From Brassica napus (Eukaryota > Streptophyta > Magnoliopsida > Brassicales > Brassicaceae), in the NCBI RefSeq assembly GCF_020379485.1, contig NC_063437.1, positions 5,838,806 through 5,902,805 on the forward strand: a stretch of DNA of 64,000 nucleotides. The letters run 5' to 3'. Shown here piece by piece: positions 45,775 through 56,840 of the stretch. Every line of letters starts with the position of its first letter. The first letter of the stretch is position 1. Both the position numbers and the translations under genes were made by a program. The notes below the pieces were generated by a model. The model had not been told where the DNA came from. It did not search any database and saw only the letters and a list, made by a program, of their open reading frames with translations.

Positions 45775-47174
45775 TGATATACTATGGATTTTACCACTTT
45801 CAGACAATGGTATATGACATATTTATAGTATATTATATGTATTTGGAGTATATTTTATAGTGTTTTTAGGTTCGTGTATATTTTGGAGAACTTTGATGAT
45901 TTTAGAGCTTTTTGAGGTGCAGAACTGCACAAACGCTTCAGATGTCTAGCTATGGATGGAGACCTTCCCACAGTGCGAGTGAGCCCATGTTTGACAAAGG
46001 ATATAGCTTTTGGTTAGCTTCCCAATGCCACCGGTTTGAGGTCAGTCAGCATCCTATAGCAGAAGTTACGCCCAATTTACTGAAGAGTTGTACGTCTATC
46101 TCGCGAGAGGAAGTTGTCGAGGAGATGAGTGATTGTCGATCGACGACACAGCCTTCGTGTCGATCGACGGTGATCCCAGAAGACGGGCTGAGCCTATTTC
46201 ATGACCGACTTAAGCCCATACGTTACCACAAGTTATCATAATATCGCTGGATGATTCAGAACCCTACTGAATGTATTTTCTAAGCCATTGTTGACTACTT
46301 CGCTTTTATTAATTACTCCAGTTTCAGGGTTGGAGAGAAGATCAATTCTCCTTCATATATTGTTTGGAACTCCATTGGTTTTACCTTTAATTTATATTCT
46401 ATTATTTATATAGACTATGCTTTTTGTTTCTTCTATCATGTATGTTAAATTTAGGGATTTTATGAGCTTAATATCATACTAATAATCTGTTACGATTGGT
46501 AGGGTTGTTTACTGATTTATACACTAGGGTAGCTTGTAATAATAGGATCTGGAATAGTTAGAATAGCACGGCAGTGTGACTGATTGTTTGAACCTAGAAT
46601 CATAGGACAATTGAGAGGCACAAAAGTGCAATTGATTAACGGAACCCGAACCCTGAGTGAATTAGATACCTTAGGCGCATACGACAGTTGGTCTAGAGTT
46701 TAGTTGAACATAATCGATTAGATCGTTAATGCTTGTCTAAAGAAGCATTGATCGACACTCTGGCCATAACATCGATCGACGCTCGCTCCTTGTTCACACG
46801 CAACAGCTGAAACATAGGATTTAGACATCTGATTAGTAATTGCATTCGGAAGCTGGATTACTTACTTATTTAAACAGAGATCTAGAATTGAACCTATAAA
46901 CCCCTTTGTATCCTTGATTTTAGTATTGAATCTCTTGATTGATAGATCCCTAGATCTAGCGTTTCTTCGTTATTGTTTACAAACGTCAATCAATCAATCG
47001 AACAATTGCCTTATTCATCATGCTAACTGTTTTAATATTGATTGTCTAGCTTAACCTTAATTGCTAAAGTCTATTGTGTGTCCACGCTCCCTATGAATTC
47101 GTTCCTTAAATACTACAACTTAATCTCTTATTTGAGAGAGTAAAGTTGCTCAAAGTGTAATTTGAGTGATATCA
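45775..47174 (+). mobile_element. 3' LTR of the gypsy element
   Basis: Starts TGATATACTATGG and ends GAGTGATATCA; shares the same order of words with the 5' LTR (ggagagaagatcaa, tgtttggaactcc, aaagaagcattgatcgacactc, ctagatctag, cttatttgagagagtaaa). The two LTRs have diverged considerably, so the insertion is old or they come from different copies. Confidence 0.75.
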
Positions 47175-47849
47175 TGTACTTTTATAGTATCTTGTACTAT
47201 ATACGTGGTATTATTCAAAAACTAACATTATTGGTAATTTTTTATAATATAGTAATAACTCATACATTACATTTAATGTTGATATTTATTTTTGGTAAAA
47301 TTTTTAGAATATGGTAACAATTCATACATCATCATTAAAATAAATATATTCAAATATAACATTAAAAATTCGAAATATTATTTAATTTTATCTTTATAAT
47401 TATACAACTTTTATTACTAAAGCTTTCAAAAAGAAATTACAGTTTTTCTAAAAATAAAATTTTATCGTAAAGTAATTAGTTTCTTATATATCTACAAATT
47501 TTATAAATATTGTTTAGTTTTGATTTGTGATAATTATACAATTTTATATCAATTTTTCATTAATTTTATACAAATTGATTTAACATATATTTAACCAAAA
47601 TATATAGATAGAAAAATCTATATAAGATTATAATTTTAAATATATACATATATATTCTTAAATATAATTTTAAATAAATAAATTATTTTTATCTTAAATT
47701 TATGTTTAATTAAATAAGATATATATTAAAATATTGGTAAAAATAATAAAATCGAAAAACTTTAAAAAAAATATTTTTAAATATGATTTAAATTTAAAAA
47801 CCATTTACTACACATGGTGCATGAAAACACATAGTATCCTTGACTTCAA
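47175..47849. other. AT-rich intergenic DNA
   Basis: Very AT-rich; no gene or element ends recognised. Confidence 0.5.
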
Positions 47850-49116
47850 TGTCCTATTTTATATATGTTCCGGTTGATTAGAGCATTACTGTATACTACA
47901 AAGGGCAAGCAATAAAGTAGATCATTTAATTTATGATAATATAGTATACCATATATGCTATTGCTAGGTTGTCCATACTATTTATGTTGCTACATTTTCA
48001 AGATATACATTTTTAGATATAATTGGACCTTGACCAGTGCTATCGGGCGAATATTTGTTTTCACATTTATATACATAGATAATTGTTTTAGGTCACTAGT
48101 GATATATATTTCTGACATTAATCATTTATTTAAATGTTTGTATGAATTTTTCAAACACAAATTTCAAACCATCACATGTATTTGTTGCTTTTTATTATAT
48201 ATTATTTTATCATATTTGTGTTTAACTATTAGATGAATTGATATATGCGTGAAATAACATATTTGAAGATTATATTGTTTTTATCCTATATATTATTTAA
48301 ACTAAAGTATTACCGGCATATTTTATATTTCAAATTATAAGTAATAATATAAATAATTAATTATTTACTAATTTTATTTACATATATGATAATTTTAAAA
48401 TATTTTTATTGTGATTTTCCTTAATAGGACCATTTTAGGTTTTCAAAAATGGTTTATTTACCAAATATTGAAATATTCTTAGTAGATATTTTCAATTTAG
48501 CATACATTAATAGTACATGATTTTAAAAAATTTCGTAAACATAGTAAATTCATGATTTAATTAAGATATTAATAAGATATTATGTGATTATATTCATATT
48601 TCATTATAAAACATATTCATATATTGTTATATATACAAGAAGTATAACTATTTTAACATAGTAAATGCTGAAAATGTATTTTAATATTTATATATATATT
48701 GGTAATTTGTTATATGGATTAAATCAGGACAATTCTCTCAAATCGTCATTTTTATATTTTTGTCACCAAAATAGCCATAAAAAACCAAAATAGTCTGCTT
48801 TTATTTTTTATTATTAATATTTAATTATTTTTAAAAAAAATTGAAACTCCACTATCAATATCCCACCCATTATTTACCATTTAATAAAACTTCTTTTGGT
48901 CAAATTCTTCTTTGAAGATTATTTTTGTGAAAATAAACTAGAAAAAACATCCTAAAAATTTTCTCTTAAAATTATAATTGATAAATGATTTTCAACAACT
49001 TATATAAACTGCTCATCGTATATTCAAATGGTAGGTCAATATTGCATCTATCTACATCTTTTGCATCTATAAACTGAAACTAAGTTAGAAATATGTGATC
49101 TTTATCTATAAAAGGT
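47850..49116. repeat. Segmental duplication copy A, left part
   Basis: Matches 56841-58165 nearly base for base (gtcctattttatat-tgttccggttga-tagagcattactg ... atatgtgat-tttatctataaaaggt). The copy at 56.8 kb has small extra stretches (for example near 57870 and 57965). Contains a Mutator-like arm (48727-48985, ggacaattctctcaaat ... ccaaaatagcc). An open frame of 93 codons at 47955 exists in both copies but reads as AT-rich DNA without family features. Confidence 0.9.
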
Positions 49117-49310
49117 GGGGAATTGCCAAAAATAGCACTTTTGAGATACCACTTTTCATTTATACCTTAATCAATTTTACCATTAATATTTTAATTGGCA
49201 AAGTACCTTTATACCCCTAACTAATTAAACCTAAGACTAACTCTTCTCTCCTACATCTCATAATAATTAAATCTCATCATCTCAGATTCAAATCGGCGAC
49301 GGATTTCGGC

Positions 49311-49472
49311 GGTGACGAGCTCCGGCGAGATTGGACGACTCTGCAGAGTTGTCCGGCGAGATCCGACGAAGCTACGGCGAGATTCGATGAATCTACGAAG
49401 AGATCCGACGAAGCTACGGCGAGACGTACGAAGCTGCGGCGAGATCCGACGAAGCTACGGCGATCTCTCTCA
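49311..49472. repeat. GC-rich repeats in left arm of Mutator-like element
   Basis: About five imperfect units of gagatccgacgaagctacggc (20-24 bp). It contrasts sharply with the AT-rich surroundings and is mirrored by the right-arm repeat. Confidence 0.8.
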
Positions 49473-50789
49473 CGACGCTAAGAAACGCTAACAAAGGTCT
49501 AAGGATAATAGATGTTGATTTTCGTCTCTTTCTGTAATTGTAACTTTTGTTTCTCAAAATCGATATGTTTCTGTGAAGGAAGACGGAGTTTTTCTCGTGA
49601 AGTTTTCAAATCTCAAGTTTATAAAATCTTATAAATATTTATCAGTGAAGAAAGTAGTGCTTATGTATTATCGTTTTTGATATGTCTTTGTTGATCTTTC
49701 TTGTTTTGAGATTTTTTTTGTGTTGAATGTTTTCTATTCCTTCCTTGATCCCTATATTTCTTATAATCAGGTTATGATGATTGAACCAACGACGCTCCAG
49801 TGACCATATCCAATTGATCCGACCAAATCTCGCTCTGGTGAACACCAACAAGCTCCGGTGAACACGATCGACAAACTTAAAGATAGTTTGTGTCAGTGGA
49901 TTTGATTTCCGAGTTCAAGTGAGTAAATTAGTTCAATTGAATCTATGTAAAACTCCAAATCTATTTGACGTGTTTGAACTTTGAAGTGCACATTTCTGAG
50001 TTAAATTACAGAGAATCTTGTTTTTGGAAGTGAGTGCTTATGCGTAGGAATAATATGTGACTGGGTTGTGTCCAGATTTTGAAGATCGACGAGGTTGGTG
50101 AGCTGTTTGAAGAAGTAAGAGGGACTCAGAACAAGAACGTGGTTTGTGAGATCAAAGAATTGCAGATTTATAAAGCTTTATAAAAGTTGCACAGTTGGCT
50201 TCTTAACACCATCTTCTCTCTCATCTTCTTCAGACATCTCTTATACTAAAACAATCGTATATCTCTCCTAAGACTTGCAACTTTGAAGAGGTTAGTTGGA
50301 CATCTAAGTGAGTTTGGCTGCAATCGTTTTTTTTTTCAAAAGAGAAGAGTGTGATGTGGAGAAACCTTGATGTTCTCAGATTATGTTTGAAATGACAACT
50401 TTTTGTTGAGAACAAGGAATTATCTCTAATGTTCAGATGAGAGCCTTATATAGTCCTTTCAACTCATAGTCTTGCTCTTTCCATGAAATGGTCTGTTATT
50501 CTGTGGCTAAGTAATTGAGAGTACTCATTTTTACTACATTTTGTTTCTTATAATAGAAATCAAGCTTGGTTAGGTTGACGTTGAATGGTCTAGATTTTGT
50601 GCCAATATTTTATGTGACCAAATGGGTTACATGAAGGGAAACTTATACGGAAGAGAGAACAAGAAGACAAATAACACATTGTACCAGAATTCAAGTAAAG
50701 AAACATGTCGTTCAGATGTTTTTAGTGTCTAAATTATGAAGGTAAGTAAGGATTCCATATCAAATGATTAAAATACAGACAAAAGATAT

Positions 50790-51470
50790 ACTTTATAAAG
50801 CCATGAACAAACAAATAGTTTACATACCCTCTATAAAAAGTTTATAGATTCTTTATAAATAATTTATATACCCTTATAAATGGTTTATAAAATTTATGTA
50901 TTGTTTTTATAAACATTTATAAATGATTTATAAACAGTTATTAATTATTTACATATAAATCCTTATAAACTATTTTACATACTCTTATAAATTGTTTTAT
51001 AAGCCTTTATAAATGGTTTATAGACTCTTACAAAAAATTTGTAAACCTTTTTAAAAGGTTTATAAAATTCAGAAATTGTTTTTAGTAAATTTTATAAATG
51101 ATTTATAAACTCTTATTAATTATTTATATATATCCTTATAAACCCTTATAAACAATTTTACAAACTCTTCTAAATTGTTTTTATAAGTCCTTATAAATTA
51201 CTGTAGACTCTTATAAATGATTTAAGAGACTTTCTAATTGGTTCCTAAACCTATAAACCTTATAAATTGAATCCATAACCTATATTAATTGTTTATAAAC
51301 TTTCATAACGTTTTTATAAACAATTATAAATGGTTTATAGACTTTATTAATTGTTTTATAATCCTTTATAAATGGTTTTGAGACTCTTACAAATAATATA
51401 TAAACCTTTATAAATAGCTTATAAACTTTACATACTGTTTTATATATTTTTATAAATTATTTATAAACTT
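50790..51470. repeat. Degenerate TTTATAAA repeat array
   Basis: Dozens of ttataaa / tttataa words in units of about 20-25 bp, such as cccttataaatggtttataaaatt and cctttataaatggtttatagactc. Each unit is partly palindromic. Related words (aaaccc-gatttataaagggtt) occur further right in the element. Such subterminal arrays can be transposase-binding or merely structural; no evidence decides. Confidence 0.75.
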
Positions 51471-51939
51471 TTATTTGCTCTTAAGCTTTCTTTTCTCTTC
51501 ATTTTTCTCTTCTTTCATATGTTATTGCCCTACATCATATGCTGCAAAAACTAAGCCACAAATCCTCGTTCCCATTAGCTTTTCTTCTTTTTATATCCTT
51601 GTTGACTAATTGCACAACAATGTAAAAATCCATGTCATCAAGATCAGGATATGTTGGGGTCACCAAATGTTTGTATTCCTCAGAGAATCCAAATAATATA
51701 TTAACCACAAGATGTAACAAAGAATAAACAACATATTATAAGTCTCTCTAATTTATAAATTTATAAACCCCTATAAAACTACATTTATAATCTTTTATAA
51801 AACACTTAACATTATTGACCAAGACACCGATTGGATAATCACTTTTGGATTGTCTAGTGGTTCTGTTCCAACTTCATAAATCCTTGGAGGCAATCATGAA
51901 GATGTGCAAGATTCATTGCTATCTAACTGCAAGACGAAA

Positions 51940-52915
51940 TAAAAAGATGATGTTAACTTTTAATCGTGGTCTAAAGATACCTTATCCAAGCATAATGTTC
52001 ATGTGTTTCGGTAACAGTCTTACAAATAACACAGCACAAGACTTCTCGAGTTCACACGTTTATATGTTGTTCTATAGACATATATGATGAATTCTTGTTT
52101 AAGAACTTCTTTTATAAAACCTTGTAAATCGTTGAGCTGTATTATCAACAATATCCTAAAATACAGATTTATAAGGGGTTATAGTTCCTTATTATGCAGT
52201 GTACTATTGGAAAATCTCTCTCTTAGCCGGAACTATTCAGATAACAAGTCCAAATCAACCGTATTCTATTTTTGGATAAACAGAAGGAAGAAAATCCTAA
52301 AATTACTTGAAACCCAGATTTATAAAGGATTTTAAGTTGTCAAAAAACTCAATGTTCACTATCTAAACTGTTTCTCTTAAATCGACATGTTCAAATGAGA
52401 AGTCTAAAGCAAAAATGATATGAACTTAATAAAAGGAAGATATGAACTTCTAATCATGGCTTAAAGATACCTTATCCAAGCATAGTGTTCATGTATTTCG
52501 ACAACAGTCTTACAAATAATATAGGATAACACAACACAAGACTTCTTTAGTTCACACATTTATATGTTGTCCTATAGACATATGCGATGAACTCTTGTTA
52601 AAAAACTTCTTTTATAAAATCTTGTAAATCGTTGAATTGTATTATCAACAATATCCTAAAACCCAAATTTATAAAGGGTTATAATTCCTTAATATACAGT
52701 ATTCACTATCGAAAAATCTCTCTCTTAGCAGGGACCATTCAAATGACAAGTCCAAATTAACTGTATTCTATTTCTGGATAACAAAAAGGAGAAACCCCTA
52801 AAATTACTTGAAACCCAGATTTATAAAGGGTTTTAAGTTGTCAAAACTCAATATTGTTCACTATGGAAATTGTTTCTCTTAGATCAACATGTTCAAATGA
52901 GAAGTCTAAAGCAAA
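51940..52915. repeat. Tandem duplication, two units of about 480 bp
   Basis: 51940-52418 and about 52432-52915 correspond: aaagataccttatccaagcata-tgttcatgt-tttcg, cacaagacttct-agttcaca, ttatatgttgt-ctatagacatat, aaatcgttga, attatcaacaatatcctaaaa, acttgaaacccagatttataaagg, gttcactat, atgagaagtctaaagcaaa. About 10 percent divergence. The longest open frame in it (83 codons from 52084) is not conserved in the second unit. Confidence 0.85.
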
Positions 52916-53093
52916 CCTGTTTGATTTTTTGATAAGAGAAAGAACAAAATCAAATATTTACTCGAAACAAACAAAAGAATACAAGAATTAGAGACATACG
53001 AGTTGTGAATCTTGAACATGAATCAACATTTGAAGGCTTTGAGTCGCGATTCTCTGTAATCCGCTTTCGTCGCCGGTTGCGTGAGAGAGAGAG

Positions 53094-53168
53094 ATGGCGG
53101 ATCTCGACGGAGACGGCGGATCTCGACGGAGACGGTGGATTTCGACGGAGACGGCGGATCTCGACGGT
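53094..53168. repeat. GC-rich repeats in right arm of Mutator-like element
   Basis: Four units of cggatctcgacggagacgg (about 20 bp). Its reverse complement resembles the left-arm gagatccg-cg repeats, extending the inverted symmetry of the element. Confidence 0.8.
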
Positions 53169-53357
53169 AAGTCCGAGAGAAGATTAATCTCGAAAAGAGA
53201 GAGGAAAAGTCGATGATTGAGGAGAAGATAAGGTAAGGGGTACTATTGTCTTTTGTTCATTAATGAAAATGGTATTTATGAAAATGTCCCTAAATTGGTG
53301 GTAAAGTGAATAGTGGTATCAAACAAAGTGTAAAAGTAAAATTTCCCCATAAAATAT

Positions 53358-53728
53358 CAGTGTTTTTTTAAAACCAAACATTAGTTTGTTATATTTCAAA
53401 TAATTCAGTTGGTTACTGACTAACATATACTTAGAAAGGTAAAGGGTTCGAATTTCTTAACCATTTAACCCATTTTTCTTTATTTTTGAAGTTTTTGGGT
53501 TTTCGGCCCAAAATATTTAAAAATTGGATCTGTATATTTGTATTTTATTTAATCAATACAGGCTTACAGACTTAAACCAAAGAGACAAACTCAACAAATG
53601 AAGCAAATAAAAAATAGACACTTTCAGTAAACAAAACCGGATCGTCTCAAATGTCATGCTTGTTGTATTTTTAACTAATTCAGCGCGAAAAAAAAAATCA
53701 ACGAACTAATCCTCTTTTAATTACCTTA
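53358..53728. repeat. Segmental duplication copy A, middle part
   Basis: cagtgtttttttaaaaccaaacattagtttgt ... agcgcgaaaaaaaaaatcaac ... ttaattacctta continues copy A after the Mutator-like insertion and matches 58167-58550. It ends exactly at the Helitron. Confidence 0.9.
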
Positions 53729-54699
53729 CTAGGTTAGGTTAAGACATGCGCCTTGCGCGGGATGAACATTATATATAAAATTATTTTATGTATTAAATAT
53801 TTTTACATATTATAAAATAATAAATATATATTGAATAATTAAAAGTCGGTAACTATTAGATATATAATTAAATTGGTGTGAACATATAAATCAATTTTAT
53901 TAATCCAAAAAATATTTTTTTATATTTGATAAGATATGTAATTAAATTTAAATGATACTAACATGCATAGTATATTTTTAATATTAATGTCTATTAAATG
54001 ATGATTTCTACTCATATATTTTTTTGATCATTTGTATCTTTAAAAAAAAATTAAATTACTGATAACAAAATTTTCATTATGGGATTAATAGTTTTAGTAA
54101 TTTATATTTTTTAAAAATATGTTGTCAATGTTCGTTCAAAAATTTTATCAAAAAAATTGTTCAAAGTAAATTTTGAAACTAAAATATTTATGTATTTATA
54201 TGGTTTATATTTTAATTTTAAACGATATATATATATATTAAATTAATTAATTAAATTAGACTTTTTACTTATATAATTTTGTAATCATTTGTAATTTTTC
54301 ATAAAAAATTTTAAACCATGGATCACAAAATTTGAATGTGAGGTTTTTAATAGTTTTAGTAATTTATAGTCGTTTTTAAAAATTCAAAATATAACATATA
54401 CAGAAAAATCTAAATTTTTATTATTTGATTATTTTGGTTGTTTAATTTATTTAATAGTTTTAAATTAAAAAAATATGATAGAAGATAAACTAATTTTTTT
54501 TATCAAATCTTTATTATTCAAAATCATTAATTGCCATATATACTTCAGCCACATTAGGTAATTCCGTAAATTTTATTTAAGGAAATAATAAAATACATTA
54601 ATAATGAATTTATTGTTAGTTTATTAAAAAAATTATTATATAATTAAATGGACCAACATATTTATCTAATGATTCTAAGAATCAATGTAGTGATGGGGA
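53729..54699 (-). mobile_element. Helitron, minus strand, inserted in copy A (971 bp)
   Basis: On the minus strand it starts TCCCCATCACTAC at 54699 and ends with CGCGCAAGGCGCATGTCTTAACCTAACCTAG at 53729, flanked by A53728 and T54700 on the plus strand. It is homologous to the element at 40552-41568, with a deletion just inside the 5' end. The empty site ttaattacctta|ttatta is present at about 60945-60960 upstream of HIL1, so both ends are confirmed without duplication. Confidence 0.9.
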
Positions 54700-54833
54700 T
54701 TATTATTTTTTTGCAAGCGTGTCTAAAATATATAATTTCCCAGTCAAGAGAAAAGGAGTCCGTTATCACTTTAGACAAGAGGACACTGGGCTCCCACAGA
54801 AATCTCCAGACGAAACAAGAATACATTTTCCTT
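54700..54833 (+). repeat. Duplicated copy of HIL1-like promoter/leader
   Basis: tattattttttttgcaagcgtgtctaaaatatataattt and on to ccagacgaaacaagaatacattttc matches 60958-61085, directly upstream of the HIL1-like ATG, with about 8 differences in 130 bases. The coding part is not included. It is a promoter piece without its gene. Confidence 0.9.
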
Positions 54834-55597
54834 TTTCTTCTTCTTCTCGCAAGTATGATCATATTGTGTTTAGGCAGTTGGTAGCAAAGACAATTGTCCA
54901 GCACAGATTTAAATATATATAAAATAATTAATATATTTATATATCATTATAACAATTATTAGTTATTTTAATTTATTTAGAAATTTTATCTTATGTGAAA
55001 ACATATATATATATACATCATATGTAAATAGTGTTTAAATAATATATTTTATTTTAGTTATATATGTAATCTAGGTTTAAAAATTTCATTGATTTACTTA
55101 TTTATTTTTGGTGTTTGCTGAGTTGAATTCTTACTGCAACTATTTGAATTTTAAATAGCTAAAATCATATTAAATGTTATTAAAATTTCATTTTTTTATT
55201 TTATATTTGTAAATATATCTTTGTAATTTTTGTCATTTATTATGTATCCTTTTGATAAAATATTAAAAATAAATTAAAATTGTATTATTTTAGCATATAC
55301 ATTTTTTGAATCTATTGACAAACATAAATTATTAATTCTTATTAGTTATTTAGTTTAAAGTTAGTTGTAACATTAAGAAGATATTAAATGATCAATATAT
55401 AAAGCAGATGGGTTGATGGTTGATTTATATTATTAAAAATATTTTGTTTCCACTTTTAATCTTTGATCTAAACATATATATAGAAAATATTTTTGGTTGT
55501 TTTATTTTATTATTTATTATATTATTTAAGGGAAAATATTTTAAAAATGATCTTCTTTAAAAAATATATTCATTATTAGTTATTAAATAAAATATCG

Positions 55598-55641
<44 letters not shown>

Positions 55642-55853
55642 CCATATTTTAGTAGTTTAAGAAAACACTATGATAAAATAAAGGAAATTAAAAGCAAAAA
55701 ATTATGAAACAAAAAGGAAAGTAAAATAAAAAATTATAATAATGGCATTATGCATAATATACTTAACAGCTTTCTCGCTCTCTCTCTTTCAGATCTTACT
55801 ATCTTGTTGTATATACAGTAACACTAACACCTCTCTCGCTGTCTCTTTTTCAG
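54834..55853. other. AT-rich DNA with long (TA) run
   Basis: No gene. A (TA)18 microsatellite covers 55602-55637. Near 55775-55850 the sequence ctctctcgct-tctctctttcagat is repeated as ctctctcgctgtctctttttcagat just before the KOR-like fragment, resembling its leader or a 3' splice site. Confidence 0.5.
55602..55637. repeat. (TA)18 microsatellite
   Basis: Uninterrupted TA dinucleotides; likely length-polymorphic. Shorter runs occur at 26597-26618, 41066-41087 and 41926-41948. Confidence 0.95.
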
Positions 55854-56379
55854 ATGAATCATAGGACAATGATGGAGATTGAGGAACTTGAGCTGACGCC
55901 ACACAGCCTTCTCTGGAAATGAAGGAAAGTTGGGTTCTCAAACCAACTATGGCTTGGAGGAGTCTTGTCTGTGTCCTGCATCATAGCGATAACCCTGTCG
56001 AAGACTCTGCCTCACGACCACAACGTTCCACCATTAACGAAAGACAATAGCACCATTGCTATTCCAGTGGCATTGAAGTTTTTCAATGCCCAAATATGTA
56101 AGCTAATCAGTTTTGATCAATTTTAAATTCATTACTAGCTACTAAATGAATGTAAATGTTACTAAGCTTCTTCTCTTTAAATGTTTTGATGTTCCAGCCG
56201 GAAAACTCCCAGAGGGGAATAACGGGTCTTGGCGGGGAGATTCTTGCTTGAACGATGGCAAGTTTCCAGGGAGCTCTTACCCACATTTCGCAGGAGGGTA
56301 CTATGATGCTGGAGGTTCGATCAAGTCCAACTTTCCCATGTCATTCTTGTTTGAACGGGAAACGGTACTCAAACGGTGA
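55854..56379 (+). pseudogene. KORRIGAN-like endo-1,4-beta-glucanase (GH9) 5' fragment
   Basis: Exon 1 (55854-56098) and exon 2 (56198 on) splice cleanly with a GT-AG intron. Exon 1 codes a cytosolic start with an EELELTPHSLL acidic-dileucine-like motif, a TGA at 55920, a membrane anchor (WLGGVLSVSCIIAITLS) and DNSTIAIPVALKFFNAQ. Exon 2 codes GKLPEGNNGSWRGDSCLNDG and GGYYDAGGSIKSNFPMSF, the first conserved block of GH9. The family reads DAGD there; the second Asp, which helps position the catalytic water, is Gly. Similarity stops near 56345. KOR enzymes act in cellulose synthesis. Only the N-terminal sixth is present, so it cannot work. Confidence 0.85.
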
Positions 56380-56596
56380 AACATTTGATTTCAGATGTGG
56401 GTTAAGCAAAGACGTCTTATTGATGCCTCTCCTTCCCGCGACGAACTCCGAGGATCTACGCGCCTTGCTAAAGCGAAATGCCGCAACAGTATCAGCAAGC
56501 AAGACGGATCTCAGGACAACCATCAATAAGTCCAAAGCAAGAAAGGTTGGCCAGACCGTAGTTGCTCCGAGCCTCCGACCTCAAATATATATTTGA
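56345..56596 (+). other. Open frame of unknown origin fused to KOR-like fragment
   Basis: In the frame shifted from the KOR fragment, about 80 codons read CLNGKRYSNGETFDFRCGLS, LLMPLLPATNSEDLRALLKR and TDLRTTINKSKARKVGQTVV before a stop at 56596. GC content is higher than around it and the composition looks protein-like, so it is probably a captured exon from a second gene. I do not recognise the family. Confidence 0.45.
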
Positions 56597-56840
56597 TAAC
56601 CATTTTTTTATCCTTTCTTTTTTGTTTAATTTTATATTATTAAAAAAATTACACAATCATATTAAACATTAATAAAAAAATTAGATTTTTTCTTATATTT
56701 TATATTTTAAAATTTTTAGAACGACTATAAATTACTAAAAATAGTAATTGTCTCACATCTAAAATTTGTGATCAATGTCTTAAATTTTATTTGTTCAAGC
56801 AAGAAAAAAATGATCATAAATCATATTAATTATTTATATC
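56597..56840. other. AT-rich spacer
   Basis: No feature seen between the gene-like block and duplication copy A'. Words such as taaaaatttttagaacgactataaattac resemble Helitron interior at 54350-54400, suggesting a further Helitron fragment. Confidence 0.4.

Larger units (their letters stand above)
49117..53348. mobile_element. 4.2-kb Mutator-like element inserted in copy A
   Basis: Ends are ggggaattgccaaaaatagcacttttgagataccactttt and, reverse-complemented, ggggaaattttacttttacactttgtttgataccactattc: related inverted ends that stay alignable for roughly 200 bp, down to GC-rich gagatccg-type repeats. Flanks are ataaaaggt (49108-49116) and ataaaatat (53349-53357), a 9-bp duplication with three changes. 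The paralogue at 58165 has the uninterrupted empty site (ataaaaggtcagtg). No transposase was recognised. The interior contains several repeat blocks, listed separately. Confidence 0.85.

Noticed and set aside
47955..48236. 93-codon open frame present in both duplication copies (also at 56950-57234) as a possible conserved small gene
   Set aside because: Conservation is explained by the recent duplication of the whole segment including non-coding flanks; the composition is just AT-rich codons (Ile, Tyr, Phe, Leu) and no start context or family feature supports it.
51535..51720. Minus-strand frame with a faint copia gag look (NILFGFSEEYKHLVTP)
   Set aside because: Only about 60 codons, no zinc knuckle or neighbouring pol; similarity too weak to call.
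52084..52335. Possible gene inside Mutator-like element
   Set aside because: The second unit of the same tandem duplication does not keep the frame, so there is no selection for coding.
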